A stretch of 34,913 nucleotides of DNA from an uncultured Pelagibacteraceae bacterium (lineage in GTDB: Bacteria; Pseudomonadota; Alphaproteobacteria; Pelagibacterales; Pelagibacteraceae): NCBI GenBank assembly GCA_902551735.1, contig CACDEK010000005.1, positions 1 through 34,913 of the forward strand, in the 5' to 3' direction. The notes beneath the pieces are model-generated. The model saw only the letters and a program-made list of their open reading frames with translations, was not told where the DNA came from and made no database searches. The translations under genes and the position numbers were made by a program. Of the stretch, positions 1 to 9,240 are shown in pieces. Within the stretch, counting starts at the first letter, position 1. Every line of letters begins with the position of its first letter.

Positions 1-321
1 ATATATAATAATTTAGAAATATTAAATAATTTAATTATAGACATGCAATCTATACCAATTTATATAACTCAACGAAGTTTAAGATGGAAAAAAAAAAATA
101 ATGAATTTTTTTCGATACCAGGTGAAAATTATTATAGAAATGAAAAATTGAGAGCAGAAACAATTATGAAATTTTGTAAGCAAAATAATGTAAATTGTAT
201 TGATATATTTTCTCTAATAGAATTAAAAGAAAAGGATACATATGATTTAATTCATTTAAATCCAATTGGAGCAGAGAAATTATCTGAAGAAGTTTACAAA
301 AAAATCAAAAACATAATTTAA
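1..321 (+). CDS. SGNH/GDSL-type hydrolase, C-terminal fragment (5' truncated by window edge)
   Basis: Frame is open from base 1 (I Y N N L E I L N N L I I D M Q S...), so the ORF at 43 is not the true start. C-terminal DLIHLNPIGAEKLSEEV fits the DxxH catalytic block of SGNH hydrolases. Confidence 0.65.
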   Translation: MYNNLEILNNLIIDMQSIPIYITQRSLRWKKKNNEFFSIPGENYYRNEKLRAETIMKFCKQNNVNCIDIFSLIELKEKDTYDLIHLNPIGAEKLSEEVYKKIKNII

Positions 322-328
322 AAAATTT

Positions 329-1330
329 GTGTTTATAATATTTTTAACATTAATTGTCGGAATAAATATAGTTTTATATTTAAATAATAATTCAATTGCA
401 AAATATTTTTCTCTTTATGATAAACCAGACAAAGTTAGAAAATTTCACCAAGAAAGTGTTCCAATAACTGGAGGAATATTTATATTTATAAATATTTTTT
501 TTTATATTATTTTTCAAATATTTTTTTTTGAAAATACATTCTTTTTTAATAACTTAAATATTTTAATAATCTTTTTTGTATTTTGTTCCTTATTTTTTTT
601 ACTTGGTATTTTAGATGATAAATTTCTTTTTAATCCAAATTTAAAGTTTTTTTTAATCTTTATATTTATTATTATTATCTTATTTTTGGACAAATCGTTG
701 ATAATCAAAAATGTAAATTTACGATTTGCAAATTTTTATTTAAATATTTTTTCTATACCTTGGACAGCATTATGTTTTTTATTATTTATAAATGCATTTA
801 ATATGTTTGATGGACTGAATCTACAAAATTCTACTTATACTATTTTTTTACTTTTTATTTTATTATTTGAAAGCCAATTTAATAATATGATAATTTTTAT
901 ATTTATTGGAGTTATTTTATTTTCAATTTTAAATAAAAATAACAAATCCTTTTTAGGAGATAGTGGAACATACCTTTTGTCATTTGTAATTGGTTACTTA
1001 TTTATAAAACTATATAATGAAAATCAAATTAGATTTGCAGATCAAATTGTTTTAGCAATGATAATACCTGGAATAGATTTAATGAGATTGTTTATTCAAA
1101 GAATATTTATATATAAAAGATCACCATTTAGTCCAGATAGATTGCATTTACATCATTATTTTTTAGATAAATTTGGGCAGAAAAAAACTCTTTTATATAT
1201 TAATTTATTAATAATAATGCCTTATGTTGTAGCAAATTATTTTGAAAATTTCTTTATTTTCATTTTTTTTCAATTATTTATTTATCTTGCGATTTTATTA
1301 TCATTACAAAAAAAAAAAAATAAATTATAG
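329..1330 (+). CDS. WecA/MraY-family undecaprenyl-phosphate glycosyl-1-phosphate transferase (GTG start)
   Basis: Polytopic protein with PITGGIFIF, LGILDDKF, NAFNMFDGLNL, FLGDSGTYLLSF and a late RSPFSPDRLHLHH motif typical of the family. Confidence 0.85.
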   Translation: MFIIFLTLIVGINIVLYLNNNSIAKYFSLYDKPDKVRKFHQESVPITGGIFIFINIFFYIIFQIFFFENTFFFNNLNILIIFFVFCSLFFLLGILDDKFLFNPNLKFFLIFIFIIIILFLDKSLIIKNVNLRFANFYLNIFSIPWTALCFLLFINAFNMFDGLNLQNSTYTIFLLFILLFESQFNNMIIFIFIGVILFSILNKNNKSFLGDSGTYLLSFVIGYLFIKLYNENQIRFADQIVLAMIIPGIDLMRLFIQRIFIYKRSPFSPDRLHLHHYFLDKFGQKKTLLYINLLIIMPYVVANYFENFFIFIFFQLFIYLAILLSLQKKKNKL

Positions 1331-1345
1331 TCTCCATATTAAATA

Positions 1346-2038
1346 ATGAAATTATCAGTAATTATACCTTGTTATAACGAAGAGAAAACTTTAGAGGAAA
1401 TTTTTCATAAGGTTGATCAGTTTAATAAGTTTGAGAAAGAAATAATAATAATTGATGATTGTTCAAATGATGGAACTGCTAATGTTATTAATAATTTAAA
1501 AATTAAAAATCCCGCAATTAAAACTTTTAGACATGATAGAAATCTTGGAAAAGGGGGTGGAATTAGAACTGGTTTAAGTTTAGCAACAGGCGATTTAATT
1601 ATTATTCAAGATGCAGACTTAGAGTATGATCCATCTGACTACTCAAACTTAGTGGAGCCATTTTTAAAAACTGACGCACAAGTTGTTTATGGTACAAGGT
1701 TTAAAGGAGGAGGTTATTCTAGACTTCATTTTTTTTGGCATTATGTTGCAAATAAAATATTAACCTTACTAACAAATATAATGACCAATTTAAACATGAG
1801 TGATATGGAAACTGGATATAAAGTTTTTAAGAGTGAAGCAATAAAATCTATAGATATAAAAGAAGATTCATTCGGTATAGAACCTGAAATAACTATCAAA
1901 TTAGCAAAAAAAAAATTTATATTTTATGAAGTTCCAATATCCTATAAAGGAAGATCTTATCAAGAGGGAAAAAAAATAACTTTGAAAGACGCTTTTGTGG
2001 CAGTTTATTGTATTTTTAAATATAGGTTTTTTAATTAA
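1346..2038 (+). CDS. Family 2 glycosyltransferase (polyprenyl-phosphate glycosyltransferase-like)
   Basis: N-terminus MKLSVIIPCYNEEKTLEEI, IIDDCSNDGT, IIQDADLEYDP, DMETGYKVFK. Confidence 0.85.
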   Translation: MKLSVIIPCYNEEKTLEEIFHKVDQFNKFEKEIIIIDDCSNDGTANVINNLKIKNPAIKTFRHDRNLGKGGGIRTGLSLATGDLIIIQDADLEYDPSDYSNLVEPFLKTDAQVVYGTRFKGGGYSRLHFFWHYVANKILTLLTNIMTNLNMSDMETGYKVFKSEAIKSIDIKEDSFGIEPEITIKLAKKKFIFYEVPISYKGRSYQEGKKITLKDAFVAVYCIFKYRFFN

Positions 2039-3728
2039 TATAAATTAACTTATACCCATTTTTATTTTCTATCTTTAGATTTTGTATTAGATAATTCGAA
2101 CATGGAGATTGGTTAAACATACATTCTCCACTAGAATAATAATATATTAAATTTTTTTTATTATCATAAATAGGCTTTAGTTTTTTAGGTTTATTAGGAG
2201 CTAGATCGCTCAAAGTGTAAATTTTAGGCCATGGATAATTTACATATTCTTTATTTTTTATTTCATAAATTCTTTTAAAATTTTTAAACATTAATCCTGT
2301 TAGTGCAAATATAATAAAATAAATTCCAATTTTTTTTAAAAAATTTTCTTTTTTATTAATTGTAAACTGATCAATCAAAATACAAAATAAGGATATAAAA
2401 AGTACGGCTATGAAAGACATGCCAAATCTATAGAGTGGAAATTTTATAAACCAAATAGCGGTCAATAACATTGAAATAATCAAAATTAAATTATTTGATT
2501 TGTTCGATTTTAAAACTTTTGGAATATTTCTTGAAGTAATAATTATCAATATAAGAAATATTAATAAAAAGAATGCTAAAGGGGAAATTTTTTCTACAAT
2601 TTTTTTAAAATGATATTTTTTCCAACCATTAAACCATTTAAAATTTTTAATGTATTCCTCTCTAGGAATTTTCAATAATTGGTCATTTCGTATTTCTTTT
2701 GACCAGGCTTCTGCTTCTATAGCTATTTTTTTTGTTTTTTCTATATCTGTAAATTTTAGACCATTAATACATGTTTTAGAAATTGGATAGATAAAACATC
2801 CACTTATTAATATATTTTTCATAATCAATAAGGATAAAAAAAATGCACAAACTATAATTTTTCTATTTATTATTAATTTTTTTAAATTTTGATTGTTAGT
2901 ACTTTGGATAAATAAATATATTGGAATTATTAATGTAATGATCATAGAGGCTTTATTTGCAAAACAAAAGATTGAAAAAAGTGTTATTTTAAATAATTCG
3001 TTAATATGAAGTTTTTTAATATTTTTAATACTTATTAAACAAAAAATAATCATAAAAAAATATAAATGGGCAGGACCATCATTTCCATAATTACTATATC
3101 TACCAAAAGCATAAAATGAGAATAAAATTATAAAAAAGGAAAAAATATTTTTATTAATATTTAAATCTTTGTTTAATAAAAAATAATTAATAAGATAATA
3201 AAAATAAAATGCAAATAATGATGCAAGGGGAATATTAATAAATTCTATATTAAAAAAGTGACTATTATAAATTGCAGATATGTATTGAACAATTGATGTA
3301 TGTCCAAACCTATGATGTAAATTTGTAATTCCAAGTATGATTTTATTTTCTTGTAAAATACTTATGTAGGGAAGATGGTAAAGCCCCGCATCAGGTCGAT
3401 TAATATTAGAACCATATATTAAAATAAAACTAATTATGGTTACAAAAAATAATAACTTGTTTAATTCCTTTTTATTTGAAAATTTGGTGTAAATTTTAAA
3501 AAAATAAATAATTAAAATAAAAAATAAAATATCACCAACCAATTTATTTAAAGGTAATATAAAATTTATAATTAAAGCTATAAAAGATAGAAATATAAAA
3601 CCAAATATTCCTGACTCAAATAAACTTAATTTATTTAAATCATCTTTTAAGAAAATTTTTTGAAAAATATTTCCAAGGCTAAATAGTATAATTGTCGATA
3701 TTAGATTTGAAGCAAAAAGACTTAACAT
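2031..3728 (-). CDS. Large polytopic membrane protein, possibly GT-C-like / LIC_10190-like
   Basis: 565 aa, many hydrophobic segments. Polar loop motifs NINRPDAGLYHLPYISILQENKI and HHRFGHTSIVQYISAIYN, located between polysaccharide genes. Confidence 0.5.
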   Translation of the reverse strand: MLSLFASNLISTIILFSLGNIFQKIFLKDDLNKLSLFESGIFGFIFLSFIALIINFILPLNKLVGDILFFILIIYFFKIYTKFSNKKELNKLLFFVTIISFILIYGSNINRPDAGLYHLPYISILQENKIILGITNLHHRFGHTSIVQYISAIYNSHFFNIEFINIPLASLFAFYFYYLINYFLLNKDLNINKNIFSFFIILFSFYAFGRYSNYGNDGPAHLYFFMIIFCLISIKNIKKLHINELFKITLFSIFCFANKASMIITLIIPIYLFIQSTNNQNLKKLIINRKIIVCAFFLSLLIMKNILISGCFIYPISKTCINGLKFTDIEKTKKIAIEAEAWSKEIRNDQLLKIPREEYIKNFKWFNGWKKYHFKKIVEKISPLAFFLLIFLILIIITSRNIPKVLKSNKSNNLILIISMLLTAIWFIKFPLYRFGMSFIAVLFISLFCILIDQFTINKKENFLKKIGIYFIIFALTGLMFKNFKRIYEIKNKEYVNYPWPKIYTLSDLAPNKPKKLKPIYDNKKNLIYYYSSGECMFNQSPCSNYLIQNLKIENKNGYKLIYIN

Positions 3729-3841
3729 TTTTCATTTAAAGATATTGTTAATATAAATTGATTGATATAAGTAATATATAAGTTAATTAAATTTGGCAAT
3801 TTTATAATAAAATACATGTTATTACTGAATAAGTAATTTAA

Positions 3842-4531
3842 ATGATTTCTGTAATTATTCCTACATTAAATGAAAAAAAAAATATTTTAAAAATTGCGAA
3901 TAAGCTAAATAAAATAAAAATTGTTTCGCAGGTCATATTTGTTGATGATAATTCTATAGATGGCACATTTGCAGAAATAAAAAAAATTAAATTTACTAAA
4001 TTCTATGGATATTTAAGAAAATCCAAACAAAGAGATTTATCACAATCAGTAGTTTATGGAGTTGATAAAGCTAATAACAAAAATATATTAGTTATGGACT
4101 GCGATTTACAACATGATGTAAAATATATTGGCATGATGTGGAAACTATTTATAAAATCAAATTATGATGTAATTGTTGCAAGCCGTTTTAAAAGAAAAAA
4201 ATTTATTGGAAATATAAGTTTCTTAAGAAGTTTAATTTCAAAATTTGCAATATTTTTAATTAATTCTGTTTTTGGAACAAAGTCTTCAGACCCTTTGTCG
4301 GGTTTTTTTCTTTGTAAAAAAAACCTTATTAATGCACATAAAAAATTTTTTTTTTTAAGAGGATATAAAATATTATTCGATGTCATATATAATAGTAAAA
4401 GAAATATTAATGTAAAAGATGTAGAAATTAGTTTTAAAAAAAGAAATTTTGAAAAATCTAAATTTAATACAAGAGTAATATGGTTATTTTTAAGACAAAT
4501 GCTTTATACAAAATTAGTTGTAAAAAAATAA
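3842..4531 (+). CDS. Family 2 glycosyltransferase (dolichol-phosphate mannosyltransferase-like)
   Basis: MISVIIPTLNEKKNI, VDDNSIDGT, VMDCDLQHD, SDPLSGFFLCKK. Confidence 0.85.
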   Translation: MISVIIPTLNEKKNILKIANKLNKIKIVSQVIFVDDNSIDGTFAEIKKIKFTKFYGYLRKSKQRDLSQSVVYGVDKANNKNILVMDCDLQHDVKYIGMMWKLFIKSNYDVIVASRFKRKKFIGNISFLRSLISKFAIFLINSVFGTKSSDPLSGFFLCKKNLINAHKKFFFLRGYKILFDVIYNSKRNINVKDVEISFKKRNFEKSKFNTRVIWLFLRQMLYTKLVVKK

Positions 4532-4545
4532 ATATATATTATAAG
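4518..4545 (+). promoter_or_regulatory. Candidate sigma-70 promoter for 5S rRNA (TTGTAA-N16-TATAAG)
   Basis: TTGTAA at 4518-4523, TATAAG at 4540-4545; predicted +1 about 6-8 nt downstream coincides with the 5S 5' end. Confidence 0.4.
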
Positions 4546-4550
4546 TTCTT

Positions 4551-4668
4551 TGCCTGGTGATTATTGCGAAGGTGTAATACCCGATCCCATTCCGAACTCG
4601 GAAGTCAAGCCCTTCTGCGCCGATGGTACTTTGTCTTAAGACACGGAAGAGTAGGACGTTGCCAGGCT
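4551..4668 (+). rRNA. rrf: 5S ribosomal RNA
   Basis: tgcctggtga...cccgatcccattccgaactcggaagtcaagccc...gccgatggtact...ggaagagtaggacgttgccaggc; terminal GCCTGG/CCAGGC helix. Ends approximate to a few nt. Confidence 0.95.
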
Positions 4669-4680
4669 AAACAAATCCAA

Positions 4681-5559
4681 ATGAGAAATAAAATTGTTGT
4701 AACTGGTGGTGCTGGGTTTGTTGGTTCAAATCTAATTGAATATCTTTTAAAAAAAACAAATTTTAAAATTATTAGTATAGATAATTATTCTTCAGGTACT
4801 TCAAAAAATCACATTTTAAGTTCCAGAGTAAAATATATAAAAGGAAACACTGTAGATATTTCTAAGATACTAAGTTCTCATAAAAAAAAAATTCACTCCG
4901 TTTTTCATTTTGGTGAATTTGCTAGAATATATCAAAGTTTTGTAAAACTTAGCAATTGTTTAGACTCTAACACAATAGGAACAAATTCAGTATTTAAATT
5001 TTGTTTAGAAAATAAAGTTAAACTAATTTATTCAGCAACATCAGCAAGCTTAGGTAATAGTGGTTATGATAAAAATTTATCTCCGTATGCATTTACAAAA
5101 TCCAAAAATTTAGAATTATTAGAAAATTTAAAAAAATGGTTTAATTTTAAATATGAAGTGATTTATTTTTATAACGTTTATGGACCAAAACAAATTTGCA
5201 AAGGAGATATGGCAACCGTAATAGGAATTTTTGAACATCATTATAAGAATAAACTACCATTACCAGTTGTTAGACCTGGTTTTCAATCTAGAAGATTTAC
5301 CCACATAAATGATACAGTGAAAGTCTGTTATATTGCTTGGAAGAAAAATTTATGTAAACATTATGCTATTACTCACAAAAAAAGCTTAACTATCATCGAA
5401 GTTGCAAAATTATTTAAATCGAAAATCAAATTTTTAAAACCAAGAAGAGGCGAAAGATATGCTTCTGCATTAACAAAAATGAGCATAAATAACAAAGTCA
5501 AAAGAATATATGGAAAGATTCAACTGAAAGATTATGTAAAATCTATTGTGAAAAAATGA
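4681..5559 (+). CDS. NAD-dependent epimerase/dehydratase (UDP-sugar epimerase-like)
   Basis: Start corrected to ATG 4681 (the ORF-track start at 4564 lies inside 5S rRNA). MRNKIVVTGGAGFVGSNL Rossmann motif and YAFTK (YxxxK) active site. Confidence 0.85.
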   Translation: MRNKIVVTGGAGFVGSNLIEYLLKKTNFKIISIDNYSSGTSKNHILSSRVKYIKGNTVDISKILSSHKKKIHSVFHFGEFARIYQSFVKLSNCLDSNTIGTNSVFKFCLENKVKLIYSATSASLGNSGYDKNLSPYAFTKSKNLELLENLKKWFNFKYEVIYFYNVYGPKQICKGDMATVIGIFEHHYKNKLPLPVVRPGFQSRRFTHINDTVKVCYIAWKKNLCKHYAITHKKSLTIIEVAKLFKSKIKFLKPRRGERYASALTKMSINNKVKRIYGKIQLKDYVKSIVKK

Positions 5560-5604
5560 AATCTTTACAAACTAATTATAATTATATAACAAAATGATTA
5601 ATCT

Positions 5605-5730
5605 ATGAAAATTGCAAGCTCATTAAAATCTTTAAAAAAAAGAGACCTTAATTCTAAATTAGTTAGAAGAAGAGGCAGGGTATATATTATAAATAAAAAA
5701 AACCCAAAGTTTAAAGCAAGACAGAAGTAA
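5605..5730 (+). CDS. rpmJ: 50S ribosomal protein L36 (41 aa, cysteine-free form)
   Basis: My translation: [41 protein letters not shown]. Below the ORF-track length cutoff. Confidence 0.93.
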   Translation: MKIASSLKSLKKRDLNSKLVRRRGRVYIINKKNPKFKARQK

Positions 5731-5744
5731 TCATTTAATTTTTT

Positions 5745-6833
5745 ATGATAGTTGGTTCGGTATCTGAAAATAGAGATTTAGAAAAAAGAATTTCAATAAC
5801 TCCAGATATAGCAAAAAAATATATAAATTTAGGATTTGAAGTTCAGTTGAGCGAGAACTATGGAAGTCATTTAGGTTTTGAGGAAAAAGAATACAATGAA
5901 GTTGGAGTTAAATTTGTAAGTGACGAAAAAAAATTAATAGAAAATGTAGATATTATTATTCAGATGAGTTTATTAGATGAAGCTAAAACTTCTCTTTTAA
6001 AATCTAACCAAATTTTTATTGGTGTTTTAAATCCTTATGAAAATAAAAAAAAACTTGATGAGTTAGTTAAAAAGAAAATTAACTTATTTTCTCTAGAATT
6101 ATTACCTAGAATAACTAGGGCGCAATCTATGGACATACTTTCTTCTCAAGCAAATTTAGCCGGATATAAAGCTGTAGTAGAATCATTTTCAATTTTTGAA
6201 AAAGCAATACCAATGATGATGACAGCAGCAGGAACTATTCCTGCAGCAAAAGTTTTAGTTGTTGGTGCTGGAGTTGCAGGTTTACAAGCAATAGCAACTG
6301 CAAAAAGGATGGGCGCAATTGTATTTGCTACAGATGTAAGAGCAGCTTCAAAAGAGCAAGTTGAAAGTTTAGGGGGAAAATTTTTGACAGTAGAGGGAAC
6401 TGAAAATTTAGAAACTGAAGGTGGGTATGCGAAAGAAGCATCTAAAGACTTTAAAAAAAAACAAGAGGAATTATTAAGTGAGACTCTTAAAAAAATTGAT
6501 ATTGTAATTTGTACAGCTTTGATACCAGGAAAAAAAGCTCCATTAATTATTAAAGAAAATATGATAGAGAATATGAAGCCAGGGTCAGTAATTTATGATT
6601 TAGCAGCAGTTCAAGGTGGAAATGTAGCATTTACCGAGGTAGATAAAATTATTGAAAAAAAAGGAATTAAAATAATGGGGGAAACAAATATTTTAAATAA
6701 ATTACCAACATCATCTTCAAGTCTCTATGCGAAAAATGTATTTAATTTTGTTTCAAATTTATATGACAAAGAAAATAAAAAAATAAATATTAATTTAGAT
6801 GATGAAATTATTGCTAAAACATTAATTAAATAA
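5745..6833 (+). CDS. pntAA: NAD(P) transhydrogenase subunit alpha, part 1
   Basis: GSVSENRDLEKRISITPD, VLVVGAGVAGLQAIATAKRMGA, followed by the other pnt subunits. Confidence 0.93.
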   Translation: MIVGSVSENRDLEKRISITPDIAKKYINLGFEVQLSENYGSHLGFEEKEYNEVGVKFVSDEKKLIENVDIIIQMSLLDEAKTSLLKSNQIFIGVLNPYENKKKLDELVKKKINLFSLELLPRITRAQSMDILSSQANLAGYKAVVESFSIFEKAIPMMMTAAGTIPAAKVLVVGAGVAGLQAIATAKRMGAIVFATDVRAASKEQVESLGGKFLTVEGTENLETEGGYAKEASKDFKKKQEELLSETLKKIDIVICTALIPGKKAPLIIKENMIENMKPGSVIYDLAAVQGGNVAFTEVDKIIEKKGIKIMGETNILNKLPTSSSSLYAKNVFNFVSNLYDKENKKININLDDEIIAKTLIK

Positions 6834-6837
6834 ACTT

Positions 6838-7149
6838 ATGGAAATAGACCCTTTTATATTTAGACTTAGTATTTTTATACTTTCAATTTTTATAGGATAT
6901 TATGTAGTTTGGAGTGTTACCCCATCCTTGCATACACCTTTAATGTCAGTAACAAATGCAATTTCTTCAGTGATAATAGTTGGAGCCATAATAGCAGCTT
7001 TAGCAGTAAAATCTGGAAATTTATTTGATACAGCAAACATTTTTGGATTTTTGGCGATAATTTTAGCTGCTGTTAATATTTTTGGAGGTTTTTTAGTAAC
7101 TCAAAGAATGTTGGCTATGTATAAAAAAAAAAAGAAAGATAAGAAATGA
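6838..7149 (+). CDS. pntAB: NAD(P) transhydrogenase subunit alpha, part 2
   Basis: Small membrane protein with VWSVTPSLHTPLMSVTNAISSVIIVGA. Confidence 0.92.
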   Translation: MEIDPFIFRLSIFILSIFIGYYVVWSVTPSLHTPLMSVTNAISSVIIVGAIIAALAVKSGNLFDTANIFGFLAIILAAVNIFGGFLVTQRMLAMYKKKKKDKK

Positions 7150-8543
7150 TTTCAGAAAATTTATTAGCGATATTTTATCTTATTTCAGGAGTGCTATTCA
7201 TTTTAGCACTTAGAGGCCTTTCATCTCCAGAAACATCAAGACAAGGAAATTTATTTGGAATAATTGGTATGGCAATAGCCATTGTTGTTACAATTATTTC
7301 AGTTGGTAACTTTTCAACGGGTTTTCTATATTTATTAATTTTACTAGTTTTAGGAGGATCAATAGGAGCATTTATTGCCTATAAAATACCAATGACTGCT
7401 ATGCCAGAACTTGTAGCCGGCTTTCATAGCTTAGTTGGATTAGCTGCTGTTTTTGTGGCTATATCTGCTTTTTTAAATCCTGAAATATTTAATTTAGGAT
7501 TTTCAGGAAATATAAAAATAGCCAGTTTAATTGAAATGTCATTGGGGGCCGCGATAGGAGCAATCACATTTACAGGATCAATTATAGCTTTTTTAAAATT
7601 GAGAGGGATAATGTCAGGCTCTCCTATAACTTTTTTTGGTCAACATTATTTAAATCTGACACTAGGTTTAATTTTATTCGGTTTAATCTTTTACTTATGC
7701 AAAACTCAAGTTGATACTTGGTTTTGGACAATAATTATAATTTCATTTTTATTAGGCGTATTGTTAATTATTCCAATCGGTGGTGCAGATATGCCTGTTG
7801 TAATTTCAATGCTTAATTCTTATTCAGGTTGGGCTGCAGCTGGAATTGGTTTTACTTTAGAAAATACAGCTTTAATAATCACAGGAGCATTAGTGGGTTC
7901 ATCTGGGGCAATACTTTCATATATTATGTGTAAGGGAATGAACCGTTCATTCTTTAACGTAATACTTGGTGGTTGGGGAGCAACAGATCAAACTTCTTTA
8001 GGTAAATCTAAAGAACAAAAGCCTGTAAAAAGTGGAAATTCAGATGATGCAGCATTTCTTATGAAAAATGCATCTTCTGTAATAATAGTTCCAGGTTATG
8101 GAATGGCTGTTGCGCAAGCTCAACACGCATTAAGAGAAATGGTAGATGTATTAAAAAAAAATGGTGTAAAAGTTACTTATGCCATTCATCCTGTTGCAGG
8201 TAGAATGCCGGGGCATATGAATGTTTTGTTAGCTGAAGCTAACGTTCCTTATGATGAGGTTTTTGAATTAGAGGAAATTAATAATGATTTTGCAAATTGT
8301 GATGTTGCATATGTTATAGGTGCAAATGATGTAACTAACCCAGTCGCAAAAACGGATCCCCAAAGTCCAATTTATGGCATGCCTATTTTAGATGTCGAAA
8401 AATCAAAATCTGTTCTTTTTGTAAAAAGAAGTTTATCACCTGGCTATGCTGGTATCGATAATGACTTATTTTACAGAGATAATACTTTGATGCTTTTTTC
8501 GGATGCAAAAAAAATGACAGAAGATATTATAAAAAGTTTATAG
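7146..8543 (+). CDS. pntB: NAD(P) transhydrogenase subunit beta
   Basis: Membrane domain plus VIIVPGYGMAVAQAQHALREM and VIGANDVTNPVAKTDPQSPIYGMPIL; 4-nt ATGA overlap with the preceding gene. Confidence 0.95.
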   Translation: MISENLLAIFYLISGVLFILALRGLSSPETSRQGNLFGIIGMAIAIVVTIISVGNFSTGFLYLLILLVLGGSIGAFIAYKIPMTAMPELVAGFHSLVGLAAVFVAISAFLNPEIFNLGFSGNIKIASLIEMSLGAAIGAITFTGSIIAFLKLRGIMSGSPITFFGQHYLNLTLGLILFGLIFYLCKTQVDTWFWTIIIISFLLGVLLIIPIGGADMPVVISMLNSYSGWAAAGIGFTLENTALIITGALVGSSGAILSYIMCKGMNRSFFNVILGGWGATDQTSLGKSKEQKPVKSGNSDDAAFLMKNASSVIIVPGYGMAVAQAQHALREMVDVLKKNGVKVTYAIHPVAGRMPGHMNVLLAEANVPYDEVFELEEINNDFANCDVAYVIGANDVTNPVAKTDPQSPIYGMPILDVEKSKSVLFVKRSLSPGYAGIDNDLFYRDNTLMLFSDAKKMTEDIIKSL

Positions 8544-8546
8544 TTA

Positions 8547-9239
8547 ATGACAAAAATATTTTGTGATATTGCAGATATAAATTTAATTAAAAAATTTAAC
8601 AAAAAAAAAATAGTTAAGGGATTTACGACAAACCCAAGTTTAATAAGAAAAGCTGGAGCTAAAAATTATTCAAAATATTGCAAAAGTATATTAAGGGTAA
8701 CAAAAAAACCTATATCTTTTGAAGTATTTGCTGATGAAAATAAAAATATCATAAAACAAGCCTTAAAAATTAAAAATTGGGGAAATCAGATATATGTGAA
8801 AGTTCCAGTAACAAACTCAAAAGGAGTATTTTTAGGCAAGGTTATAAGTAAACTAAATAAAGAAAATATAAAATTAAATATTACTGCAGTTTATACTGCA
8901 AAACAAACAAGCAGAATTTTAAAAAGTATAAATAAAAAAACTAAAGTAATTATCTCTATTTTTGCAGGAAGAATGGCTGATAAAGGAAAAGACCCAATTC
9001 CTGAATTTAAAAAAAGTATTATGCTTTCAAAAAAATATAAAAATGTTGAAATTTTATGGGCTAGCGTGAGAGAACCTTATAATTATTTGCAGGCAAAACA
9101 ATTAAAGTGTCATATAATAACTATTCCACCAAATATAATTGAAAAAATAGAAAATTTTGGAAAATCATTTAACGAATTAACTATAGAAACTGTTAAAACT
9201 TTTCTAATCGATAGTAAAAAATCAAAATATAAGATTTAA
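8547..9239 (+). CDS. Transaldolase family protein
   Basis: FCDIADINLIKKF, GFTTNPSLIRKAG, IYVKVPVTNSKG (Schiff-base Lys), IFAGRMADKGKDP. Confidence 0.85.
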   Translation: MTKIFCDIADINLIKKFNKKKIVKGFTTNPSLIRKAGAKNYSKYCKSILRVTKKPISFEVFADENKNIIKQALKIKNWGNQIYVKVPVTNSKGVFLGKVISKLNKENIKLNITAVYTAKQTSRILKSINKKTKVIISIFAGRMADKGKDPIPEFKKSIMLSKKYKNVEILWASVREPYNYLQAKQLKCHIITIPPNIIEKIENFGKSFNELTIETVKTFLIDSKKSKYKI

Positions 9240-9240
9240 T

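Noticed and set aside
4564-4680. N-terminal 39 aa of the ORF-track protein 4564..5559
   Set aside because: These codons are 5S rRNA sequence; the epimerase starts at ATG 4681 with its Rossmann motif.
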